Source of the DNA: JAOABV01 sp964473505
GTDB taxonomy: Bacteria; Hydrothermota; Tepidihabitantia; Tepidihabitantales; CAIPLT01
Assembly: GCA_964473505.1 (NCBI GenBank)
Contig: CAYYPG010000060.1
Location: forward strand, 1-12,642
Length of the DNA: 12,642 nucleotides
Direction of reading: 5' to 3'
Shown here: piece by piece, positions 6,738-12,642 of the stretch
Layout of the letters: each line of letters begins with the position of its first letter
Position numbering within the stretch: position 1 is the first letter of the stretch
Notes under the pieces: generated by a model
Database searches by the model: none
What the model saw: the letters and a program-made list of their open reading frames with translations, nothing else
What the model was told of the DNA's origin: nothing
Position numbers and translations under genes: made by a program

Positions 6738-7301
6738 ATGGATTTTTGGGAAGTAATTCAACAACGCAAAAGCACGAGGAATTTTTCTTCGCAACCGGTT
6801 GAATCTGAGAAAATTCTTAAAGTCTTAGAAGCCGCCCGGCTTGCGCCATCGTGGCAGAATCGACAATGTTGGCGGTTTGTTGTTGTCCAAGATAAAGAGA
6901 CTATTAAGAAAATTGCTCAGTTTCGACCATTTCAGTATAATATCAACTTCTTTTTGAAGAACGCACCGGTAATAATTGTAGCCTGTGCTAATCCTAAAGA
7001 TAGTGGTCATCGTCAAGGTATTGATTATTATTTGGTTGATGTTGCCATTGCGATGGAACATCTGATTTTAGCCGCAACTGATTTAGGTTTAGCCACTTGC
7101 TGGATAGGTGCTTTTGATGAAGCAATGATTAAAAATTTGCTTAATATTCCTCAAGAAGTCAGAATTGTTGCTTTGACGCCATTAGGATATCCCGCAGGTC
7201 ATGATAATATTGTGGATAAAGTCAGTAAAATTGTTGCCCACAGCAAAAAACGAAAGAAAATTGAAGACATCGCTTATTTTGAAAAGTGGTCAGGAAAATA
7301 A
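6738..7301 (+). CDS. Nitroreductase-family FMN flavoprotein
   Basis: This is a cytosolic FMN-dependent NAD(P)H oxidoreductase of the nitroreductase fold; the physiological substrate is unknown. The 187-residue product begins with the family-typical MDFWEVIQQRKSTRNF (the RKSTR stretch binds the FMN phosphate), then AARLAPSWQNRQCWRF (33-48), VDVAIAMEHLILAATDLGLATCWIGAF (about 100-126) and a near-terminal PLGYPAG, followed by a basic KKRKKIEDI tail. Length matches the short single-domain members, which act as homodimers. It stands alone on the plus strand with 272 bp before and over 1 kb after. No ferredoxin domain is fused. Specific roles such as nitroaromatic, flavin or quinone reduction cannot be told from sequence. 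Its 3' end appears repeated downstream. Confidence 0.9.
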   Translation: MDFWEVIQQRKSTRNFSSQPVESEKILKVLEAARLAPSWQNRQCWRFVVVQDKETIKKIAQFRPFQYNINFFLKNAPVIIVACANPKDSGHRQGIDYYLVDVAIAMEHLILAATDLGLATCWIGAFDEAMIKNLLNIPQEVRIVALTPLGYPAGHDNIVDKVSKIVAHSKKRKKIEDIAYFEKWSGK

Positions 7302-8371
7302 AATCCTCAAAACTTAAATAACATTATTAATTTTTAATTTCCAATAATAAATTTAGTATGTTAAGTTGCCGCCCATTAAATAATATTTGTGGCTCTTATT
7401 AAAATGGACATCAATTTATTTATGATTCTGTTTAACTCAGTTATTGCGTTTTGGTTTTCTGTAAAAAGAATTTCGGAAAATCTTCCTTGCTATAGGATTC
7501 ACTAAAGAAAATGGTCTTTGATATGAAAAAAATACGATAACCCAATATCAGATGTTTTCTAAAATTCCCAAAGGCTGAAGGTATGTGCATAGTTAATAAA
7601 TAAAAATCAACATCCACTGAAAGCAGACTGAATACTCTTTATGTTTTTGTATTCCTTGTGAATTGTTTATCAATTCAATCAGATAAACTCGTATAGAGTA
7701 TTTTGATAATATTGCAATGAAAGTCTGACAAAAGTTCCTTGTGTTACTCTGAACGTGATACAGAAGTTAACTGATAATCATTGATTTTATTAAAAAACTT
7801 TTGTCTGTATTGAATAGAATTGGATAATTCATTATTGACAAACGCTTATTTAACAACCCCTAGCACATTTTCTTATTCATATTAGATAGTATATGGATTG
7901 TTACTTATTGCCAAATCTGGTGCTGTGTTAAGCCATTGTATTTCTTCCAAGGACCTAATTCTACGGCTATTTTATCTAACATTATCAGAACAACATATCG
8001 GATTTTATCATTAAATCTTTGGCATCTGCTTTTTAAGATACTCAAACGGTGTTTCGTAGTCATTTTGGGAATGTTCATGTAGCTTGTTATAATAAATAAT
8101 CTTATAATTTGCTATAATAAATACTTATAAATAATCTTATTGAAATCTTATAATTCTTATAATTTATAATAATCGGAACCATTTTTTCTTTACTGTTTAT
8201 ATTGATAAGGATATATTTTACATATCCCCATATTCTTAAAATCAACCTTTGCTCATTGAAAAACCTGTTTTCCATACCCATTATAATTAAATTGCATAAA
8301 CTGTATAGTATGTGTTGGAGATATTGCAATCTAATATTGACATAATAGATTTTTTATATAGACTGTGTAAA
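7302..8371 (+). repeat. Gene-poor region with decayed copies of the nitroreductase 3' end
   Basis: No intact gene is visible in this 1.07 kb. The gene segment 7191-7238 (CCGC, CAT, ATAATATTGTGG, TAAAAT) has a likely copy at 7366-7408 (GCCGCCCATTAAATAATATT then TGTGG, TTAAAATGG). Another at 7691-7734 shares TGATAATATTG and AAAGTC with the gene. That copy resembles 8301-8343: ATAAACT(C)GTATAG, then ATATTGCAAT, then CTGACA or TTGACA, about three quarters identical over ~60 bp and 613 bp apart. A third partial match lies at 7884-7912 (ATAGTATATGG and TATTGCC). The pairwise match 7669-7731 against 8282-8342 is strong; derivation from the gene is probable. Runs of TTATAAT/AATAAT at 8088-8170 look like simple-sequence expansion. 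Confidence 0.5.
8337..8364 (+). promoter_or_regulatory. Likely promoter of the symporter operon
   Basis: A perfect TTGACA (8337-8342) is followed after 16 bp by TAGACT (8359-8364), four of six matches to the -10 consensus. The predicted start near 8371 is one base before the ATG of the small membrane-protein gene, so this may be a second leaderless transcript. The -35 is at the end of a repeat copy whose partner at 7726-7731 reads CTGACA. Confidence 0.4.
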
Positions 8372-8491
8372 ATGAATATTTGCGCTTGTCCGATTAAAAC
8401 CTTTTCGGCAATTATTGTTATTGTTATCAGTGTTATTATATCAATTGTTTGGGCGGTCATTGAAACGATAAAGGACAAAAAACAGAAGTAA
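8372..8491 (+). CDS. Small single-span membrane protein, putative symporter accessory peptide
   Basis: A 39-residue frame begins MNICACPIKTFSA, continues with about 17 hydrophobic residues (IIVIVISVIISIVWAVI, 14-30) and ends with a charged tail ETIKDKKQK. Its TAA (8489-8491) directly abuts the ATG of the symporter gene, a strong sign of co-translation. Several sodium:solute symporters have a tiny one-span partner encoded just upstream, and this fits that arrangement, though I cannot match a family. The basic tail predicts a cytoplasmic C-terminus. The frame stays open upstream to 8309 (GTG 8312, TTG 8324 preceded by GGAG), so a longer form is possible. I prefer ATG 8372 because of the promoter position. 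Confidence 0.6.
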   Translation: MNICACPIKTFSAIIVIVISVIISIVWAVIETIKDKKQK

Positions 8492-9904
8492 ATGTCTTTT
8501 GGTTTAATCTTAGTAATTGTTTTTGCCCTATACCTTTTAATATTATTCTTGATTGGTCTTTTGAGCCGTAAAGCCACTGCAACCAAAGAGGATTTTTATT
8601 TGGGAGGTAGAAGAATCGGTGCATGGGTGAGTAGTTTTTCATTCGTCTCAGCGTATTATAGTTCAGTAGTAATTATTGGCGGCGGTGGGTTTGGTTATAA
8701 ATATGGAATGGCAACCTTATGGGTTGCGGCAATAAATGTTTTGTTGGGTACGACTTTGGCTTGGATTATTTTAGGTAAACGAACTCGGGAGTTAACTCAA
8801 AAATATAATGCGGTTACTCTACCCGAATTTTTAGCCAAAAGGTATCAATCACGGACATTACAAATTATATCAGCCTTGATTATCGCGATATTCCTTATTG
8901 TTTACAATGTCAGCATCTTAAAAGCAATGGCTAATATTTCCCAGGTATTAATGAATGTTAGTTATCTTCAAGGGTTATTGATTTCTGGTCTCATCATTAT
9001 AATTTATGTAAGTTTAGGCGGTTATCTGGCGGTGGTTTGGACAGGATTCTTACAAGCCTGGTTAATGATAATTGGTCTTTTGCTTCTAACTTTTTTTACC
9101 TTAAGTAAAGTTGGAAGTTTCTCTAATATCTTTATCCGACTTAGTGAGATAAATCAAAATTTAATTGAGACCCCTGGGGTTTGGGGATGGGCCGGATTAG
9201 TTTCTTATTGTATGATTGTTAGTTTTGGCGTTTGGGGAATGCCGCAGTTAGTGGCGCGGTTCTATTCAATACGAGATACTAAAGTTTTAAGAATTGGTAC
9301 GGTATTAGCAACACTTTCTGCCAGTATTGCCTTTTTACCCTATTTTAATGGTGCGGCAAGTAGAATTTTATTTCCTAATTTAGCCAATCCAGATTTAGCA
9401 ATTCCCAATTTAGTAAAAGCAGCGCTCTCGTCAATTAGTCAGGCGATATTTTTAACTGGTGTTATGGCCGCAGGAATGTCAACTTTTTCCGCAGTCTTAA
9501 TAACTGCGGTCTCTTCATTGGTGAAAGATTTCTATGAAGATGGCTTAAATAAAAAATTAGACCCGCGAACACATTTACGCTATGCTCGACTTGCTAGTAT
9601 GACTATCGGAATTTTATCCCTAATTGTTGCCATTAAACCACCAGCAATGATTTTAGTCTTAACAGCATTTTCTTGGGCAGTAATTGCGGGTGCGAATCTT
9701 TGGCCCTTCTTTTTCAGTCTCTATCTTAAAAGACTTTCAAAAACCGCAGGCTTAATATCAATGCTAACTGGTGCAATTTTGGCTTTAGTTTGGATAATCC
9801 TAAAAAATCCTTTTGGTATTCATGGTTTTATTCCCGGAATAATTATCAGTTTTCTGATATACATAATTATTCATCTGACTAATAAAAACTCAGTAAAAGT
9901 ATGA
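8492..9904 (+). CDS. Sodium:solute symporter (SSS family)
   Basis: This is an integral cytoplasmic-membrane transporter coupling substrate uptake to Na+ (LeuT fold, PutP/PanF family). The 470-residue product has about 13 hydrophobic spans. Family marks are DFYLGGRRIGAWVSSFSF (about 32-49), SAYYSSVVIIGGGGFGYKYG in the second span, FLAKRY after a loop, GGYLAVVWTGFLQAWLM (about 176-192, the classic family signature) and MAAGMSTFSAVLITAVSSLVKDFY (about 328-351), whose serines and threonine fit the conserved Na+-site helix. The substrate cannot be told; candidates in the family include amino acids, pantothenate, monocarboxylates and sugars. It directly follows the small membrane-protein gene and its TGA overlaps the start of the MBL-fold gene (ATGA), so the three form an operon. 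Length is normal, and there is no sign of damage. Confidence 0.93.
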   Translation: MSFGLILVIVFALYLLILFLIGLLSRKATATKEDFYLGGRRIGAWVSSFSFVSAYYSSVVIIGGGGFGYKYGMATLWVAAINVLLGTTLAWIILGKRTRELTQKYNAVTLPEFLAKRYQSRTLQIISALIIAIFLIVYNVSILKAMANISQVLMNVSYLQGLLISGLIIIIYVSLGGYLAVVWTGFLQAWLMIIGLLLLTFFTLSKVGSFSNIFIRLSEINQNLIETPGVWGWAGLVSYCMIVSFGVWGMPQLVARFYSIRDTKVLRIGTVLATLSASIAFLPYFNGAASRILFPNLANPDLAIPNLVKAALSSISQAIFLTGVMAAGMSTFSAVLITAVSSLVKDFYEDGLNKKLDPRTHLRYARLASMTIGILSLIVAIKPPAMILVLTAFSWAVIAGANLWPFFFSLYLKRLSKTAGLISMLTGAILALVWIILKNPFGIHGFIPGIIISFLIYIIIHLTNKNSVKV

Positions 9905-10740
9905 AACTTGGTAAATTTGAGATTTATCCTATAATTACGGGCTATTTTCGTTTAGATGGTGGAGCAATGTTTGGCGTGATTCCCCGAGTGCTATGGGAAA
10001 AAACCAATCCACCAGATGAAAATAATCGTATTTTGTTAGCCTTAAGATGTTGTCTGATAAATACTGGTAAGGAATTAGTTTTGATTGATACGGGTATCGG
10101 CAATAAAAATAATGAAAAATTTACCAACATTTATCAGGTACAAAAAGAAATCAATTTAGAAAGGTCGTTAGCAACAATCGGCATCATTCCTAATGATATC
10201 AATATTGTTATTGATACCCATCTCCATTTTGACCATTGTGGCGGTAATACTAAAATTGATGCTGATGGTATAATTGTGCCAACTTTTCCTAATGCCCAAT
10301 ATTATATTCAAAAAGACGAATGGCAAGCGGCAAATAATCCTGACCGTCGTTCTCGAGCAAGTTATTTAAAAGAAAATTTTGTACCATTACAAGAGGCGAA
10401 TTTAGTGCGCTTAGTTGATGGCGATGCAATAATCACTGAGGGTATTGAAGTTATTAAAACCTCAGCCCATACTTTTGGCCATCAAGTAGTCAAAGTTAGT
10501 TCTGAAGGACAGACACTAATCTATTGGGCAGATTTAATTCCCACGGCTTCACACTTAAATCTACCTTATTTAATGAGTTACGATTTATTTCCTTTACAGA
10601 CTATGGAACAAAAAGAACGGTTGTTAAATCAGGCATTACGAGAAAATTGGATTTCGTTCTTTGAACACGACCCCCAAATCGGTATGGCATATTTGACCCA
10701 AGAAGAAGGGAAAATAAAAATTAGCTCGGTAATAGAGTAA
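9901..10740 (+). CDS. MBL-fold metallo-hydrolase
   Basis: This is a metallo-beta-lactamase-fold hydrolase, probably cytosolic as no signal peptide is seen. In the 279 residues the binuclear metal site is complete: HLHFDH (His107, His109, Asp111, His112), His190 in TSAHTFGH, Asp211 in YWADLIP and His256 in FFEHDP. It resembles the lactonase-like/AttM-type group of quorum-quenching lactonases (AALRCCLINTGKELVLIDTGIG near the start, a long segment with HLNLPYLMSYD before the last histidine), but many members of this group have other or unknown substrates, so lactonase activity is a hypothesis. Its ATG overlaps the stop of the symporter (ATGA), implying translational coupling and perhaps a shared substrate, imported then hydrolysed. 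No downstream gene follows for at least 1.9 kb. Confidence 0.9.
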   Translation: MKLGKFEIYPIITGYFRLDGGAMFGVIPRVLWEKTNPPDENNRILLALRCCLINTGKELVLIDTGIGNKNNEKFTNIYQVQKEINLERSLATIGIIPNDINIVIDTHLHFDHCGGNTKIDADGIIVPTFPNAQYYIQKDEWQAANNPDRRSRASYLKENFVPLQEANLVRLVDGDAIITEGIEVIKTSAHTFGHQVVKVSSEGQTLIYWADLIPTASHLNLPYLMSYDLFPLQTMEQKERLLNQALRENWISFFEHDPQIGMAYLTQEEGKIKISSVIE

Positions 10741-10801
10741 TATGTCAGACGAACAAACTTAATCTCCCATCTGTGTTAAAATATTATTGACTATTTGTTA
10801 T

Positions 10802-10968
10802 TGATAAGCTGTATTCAAGTCCCGAGATATTGTTAATGGTTGAGAAAATTTGTTATAGTTAACCATATCTTCATCTTTTTTCTTTCTATAAGGTTCTATC
10901 AAGCCGTTTGGTTAATAATTGAGGTATTGTCAATATCGTTGGAAAATTATTATAAGTAATAGGTATAC
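10802..10968 (+). repeat. ~95-bp degenerate direct repeat downstream of the MBL gene
   Basis: Copy 1 (about 10802-10868) and copy 2 (about 10888-10968) share, in order, TGATAAGCTGTATTCAAG / TATAAGGTTCTATCAAG, GAGATATTGTTAATGGTTGA / GAGGTATTGTCAATATCGTT and AGAAAATTTGTTATAGTTAA / GGAAAATTATTATAAGTAAT. Copy 2 also resembles the gene's end (GGAAAATTATTATAAG then TAATAG against GGAAAATAAAAATTAG then GGTAATAG), so both may be decayed tail copies. The mutual repeat is fairly clear; the link to the gene is weaker. Confidence 0.5.
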
Positions 10969-11007
10969 TTTTTGTAAGTTCTCAGTAAATGGTTTTATTG
11001 ATACATA

Positions 11008-11036
11008 CAATTTTCCACAACACTTGGTAATATCTC
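11008..11036 (-). repeat. Dispersed 29-bp repeat, copy 1
   Basis: It matches 11578-11606 at 23 of 29 positions with no gap (CAATTT, CCACAA and TATCTC blocks shared). Its reverse complement also resembles 10823-10851 on the plus strand (GAGATATT, then AA, GTTG, GAAAATTTG), so the element seems to occur in both orientations. Confidence 0.45.
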
Positions 11037-11082
11037 GGCAACCCCTCAACAATTTTCTTCTGTGGTGCTAACTCATCAGGAT

Positions 11083-11135
11083 ACTTTACTTAAAAGTAGA
11101 GTTAATTTTATGCTCAATAATTGAATAGTAATCTA
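11083..11135 (+). repeat. Direct repeat around an imperfect palindrome, copy 1
   Basis: ACTTTACTTAAAAGTAGAGT (11083-11102), followed by CTCAATAATTGAATAG, parallels ACTCTACTTATAAGTAGAGT (11784-11803), followed by CTCAATTATATACTGAATA. The two copies lie 701 bp apart and share sequence on both sides of the palindrome. Confidence 0.5.
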
Positions 11136-11201
11136 ATTAATTGTTTGGATGACAATGTGTTAGATAATCCAATCGGGTGTCCAAAGAGGTAATAGGGGAG
11201 G

Positions 11202-11227
11202 TGCTCCCAGGGCAGTCCTGTGGGGCA
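11202..11227. other. Strong G+C-rich hairpin
   Basis: TGCTCCCAGG (11202-11211) pairs with CCTG-T-GGGGCA (11217-11227) as ten pairs including one G-T, with one bulged T and the loop GCAGT. It is by far the most G+C-rich spot in the region. It is followed only by TTTAAAAG, so it is a poor intrinsic terminator. The flanks carry similar words (GATAATCCAATCGG 11163-11176, GATAATCAATCCGATT 11234-11249), and AATCGG/CCGATT could pair to enclose the hairpin. It might be part of a structured RNA, but I recognise no class. Confidence 0.4.
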
Positions 11228-11577
11228 TTTAAAAGATAATCAATCCGATTACTAAAAAAGCAACCTCGTAGGTCAGCTAATACTATGAGTTTATGTATGA
11301 ACCGAAACAAATTGATGGGTGCTTGTAGAAAGAAAAAGGAAATACCTATTTATGATAGATTTCCGTTAATATTCTCATTATCTATATCGGATAGAAGGAC
11401 AAAATAACTATCTATAAATAAATACCCATAAATATAAACTATAGATCTATCTATAATACATTTCTACTAATACTGACTATGTCTCTTGCAGAAAAAGAAG
11501 AGTTATATCTAACGATGAAAAATTTCCGCTAATTTTGACAATTTCTTTTTTATTTTTACCATAACACAGCATGTTTT

Positions 11578-11606
11578 CAATTTCCCACAATATTTAATTA
11601 TATCTC
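11578..11606 (-). repeat. Dispersed 29-bp repeat, copy 2
   Basis: Same-orientation partner of 11008-11036 at a distance of 570 bp (23 of 29 identical). Confidence 0.45.
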
Positions 11607-11654
11607 TTTTCTGATTATTTCCCAGCGAGGGCTTGGTCTTCAGGTTAATGCCAA

Positions 11655-11722
11655 GGATAGTCTAAGTGGCTATCCCATAGATGACCCAGAGGATAACCTA
11701 TGGGTATACCCACAGGATATCC
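11655..11722. other. Cluster of hairpins and palindromes
   Basis: Within 68 bp: GGATAG/CTATCC (11655-11660 with 11670-11675), CCCATAG/CTATGGG (11674-11680 with 11698-11704), the perfect 12-bp palindrome TGGGTATACCCA (11701-11712) and GGATATCC (11715-11722). The elements abut or overlap by a few bases, so alternate folding or protein binding is possible. GGATA occurs four times. Confidence 0.45.
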
Positions 11723-11783
11723 GCCCTGTCTAACCACTATAGAGTCTAACCTATTGTCTAATAGATAATTAACTAAATTACCG

Positions 11784-11835
11784 ACTCTACTTATAAGTAG
11801 AGTATCAACTCAATTATATACTGAATAACCTACTT
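11784..11835 (+). repeat. Direct repeat with a perfect 20-bp palindrome, copy 2
   Basis: ACTCTACTTATAAGTAGAGT (11784-11803) is a perfect palindrome of 20 bp. It and the bases after it are related to 11083-11135. A site this symmetric could bind a dimeric protein or form a short hairpin; no gene start is near. Confidence 0.5.
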
Positions 11836-11880
11836 AACCAAACCTCCTGTTTGAGTGTAAATAGTACGGCTTTTCCTGTT

Positions 11881-12096
11881 AAATTTCTGCTTTCTATTAA
11901 TAAGTTTTTGTTGGTTTCTATAGGGTTCTTACGATTTTTATTACTGAAACTTATCAGAATACAAATTTAGTATTGGTTGATTTTATCTAAATCTCTGCTT
12001 TTTACTAATAAGTTTCTATCATTTTCTATAAGTTATTAACAATTTTTATTATTGAAACTTATCGGAGCACAAGTTTGGTATTATCTGTTTTTGTTA
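11881..12096 (+). repeat. 108-bp tandem duplication
   Basis: Unit A (11881-11988) and unit B (11989-12096) align end to end without gaps at about 77% identity by hand count, most differences being transitions. Shared blocks include CTGCTTT, CTAATAAG/TTAATAAG, TTTTTATTA, TGAAACTTATC and GTATT. No consistent reading frame is kept. Weaker echoes (GAAATTTATATCAGAAT at 12155-12171, CACTTATCAGAA at 12228-12239, AAATTTAGTATTTGAT at 12312-12327) suggest older copies further right. Which sequence the unit came from is not visible. Confidence 0.8.
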
Positions 12097-12372
12097 GAGT
12101 ATCTAAAGTTTTTGTAATATGCAGATAGGAATTTATATGGGGCTCTCTACTTTAGAAATTTATATCAGAATTATTGTTGATAGTAAAGTTCTTGATGCTG
12201 GATGATTCTGTTTTTAACTGCTCTTTCACTTATCAGAAGCAATAAAGTAATAAAAGTAATATCAAGATGAAAGTTCGGGTAAAAGTTTTGGTAGTGTCTA
12301 ATATTTTGTGTAAATTTAGTATTTGATATGTTAAGGCAAAAGATGTATTTTTTTCTTGGCTCTTAACCATTT

Positions 12373-12419
12373 AGTGTGGAAGAAAGACATAGCCTCAGAT
12401 CCGCTACTTCCACATTTTT
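12373..12419 (+). terminator. Possible rho-independent terminator
   Basis: TGTGGAAG (12375-12382) and CTTCCACA (12407-12414) form a perfect 8-bp stem, extendable by a G-T and an A-T pair, with a 24-nt loop and five Ts immediately after (12415-12419). The large loop is unusual; AGC/GCT inside it may shorten it. It is on the plus strand, but 1.6 kb past the last plus-strand gene, so which transcript it would end is unknown. Confidence 0.35.
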
Positions 12420-12625
12420 AATCCCACGGTGCCCCTCATTCGATAGACCATAATTTTTTTCTTTTAGGTTCCTGAGCCATTATCTAAAAATCTTCACCCC
12501 CTTTCAGACTCAACAACAGGCACTTTCCCAAAATGTTTTCAAAGAACAATCTTAAAAATTATATGCTCAACTCAGGAAAAGTCATGAGCCTTTTTCTTTT
12601 GTTTAACCATAATTAATAGAATATT

Positions 12626-12642
12626 ATGAAAAAGGGGAGTAC
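12626..12642 (+). CDS. Possible start of a gene running off the window
   Basis: ATG at 12626 opens MKKGS with the frame still open at the window end, but no ribosome binding site precedes it. Alternatively AGGGGAG at 12633-12639 is itself the ribosome binding site of a start just outside the window. Either reading places a plus-strand gene to the right. Very little sequence is available to judge. Confidence 0.2.

Larger units (their letters stand above)
10741..12642. other. 1.9-kb gene-poor region of repeats and hairpins
   Basis: I see no convincing protein gene, tRNA or rRNA between the MBL gene and the window end. The stretch is a patchwork of degenerate direct and inverted repeats, several strong hairpins and a 108-bp tandem duplication, listed separately. 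Local base composition varies, with a G+C-rich island at 11165-11230 in an otherwise AT-rich background. It may be an old pile of decayed gene ends or a structured non-coding locus. Confidence 0.5.

Noticed and set aside
8088..8170. Possible replication-origin-like AT-rich repeats
   Set aside because: Only TTATAAT/AATAAT simple sequence, with no DnaA-box cluster and no origin-associated genes.
8102..8642. Three overlapping minus-strand open frames before and over the symporter start
   Set aside because: They are low-complexity or antisense to the small membrane gene and the symporter, with no start signals or family motifs.
12400..12530. Minus-strand frame beginning MAQEPKRKKLWSIE after GAAAGGGGGTGAAG, suggestive of a transposase start
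   Set aside because: It stops after 14 codons, and continuation in other frames gives no recognisable transposase motif; too little to call a mobile element.
1..12642. CRISPR array
   Set aside because: The repeats are long, diverged and contiguous; there are no short identical repeats separated by unique spacers and no cas genes.
1..12642. tRNA genes
   Set aside because: Scanning for the T-loop GGTTCGA pattern with matching acceptor arms found none; isolated ATTCGA words lack the surrounding stems.

Overview
The window is AT-rich bacterial DNA (roughly one third G+C by eye) with seven clear full-length protein genes, one probable small membrane-protein gene, and unusually long intergenic stretches. 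The gene set (C-terminal processing protease, thymidylate kinase, bacterial/archaeal-type inositol-3-phosphate synthase, signal peptidase I, nitroreductase, sodium:solute symporter, metallo-beta-lactamase-fold hydrolase) points to a free-living, probably uncultured and possibly thermophilic bacterium. A candidate-phylum lineage such as WOR-3/Stahlbacteria would fit the style, but that is a guess and not something the sequence proves. No tRNA, rRNA, CRISPR array or intact mobile element was seen.

Layout. Positions 1-839 hold degenerate repeats and a decayed coding fragment. ctpA (840-2396), tmk (2678-3316) and the inositol-3-phosphate synthase gene (4312-5412) are on the minus strand. A divergent promoter region (about 5413-5659) separates them from plus-strand genes: lepB (5659-6465), a nitroreductase (6738-7301), then a compact operon of a 39-residue membrane peptide (8372-8491), an SSS-family symporter (8492-9904) and an MBL-fold hydrolase (9901-10740). 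The operon genes abut or overlap, so a transporter plus a hydrolase acting on its substrate is a reasonable inference. The last 1.9 kb has no intact gene but carries several repeats and hairpins.

The most striking feature is what lies between the genes. Downstream of the inositol-phosphate synthase gene there are about eight decayed tandem copies of the last ~110 bp of that same gene, all in the same orientation, still recognisable at protein level in one place. The same pattern, a gene's own 3' end repeated downstream and decaying, is visible after lepB (80-bp period) and tmk, probable after the nitroreductase and after the coding fragment at 230-361, and only suggestive after ctpA and the MBL gene. 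Two promoters (ctpA and the symporter operon) appear to sit inside such decayed copies. I know of no named element that does this, and it is the best candidate here for an undescribed process. The comparisons were made by eye in AT-rich DNA, so the weaker cases need statistical testing.

Promoters are readable in several places. lepB has TTGACT-16-TATAAT placed so that transcription would start at the A of its ATG (a leaderless mRNA). The symporter operon looks similar. ctpA and the inositol-phosphate synthase gene instead have strong GGAGG ribosome binding sites, and the latter has a ~134-nt leader with overlapping, mutually exclusive inverted repeats.
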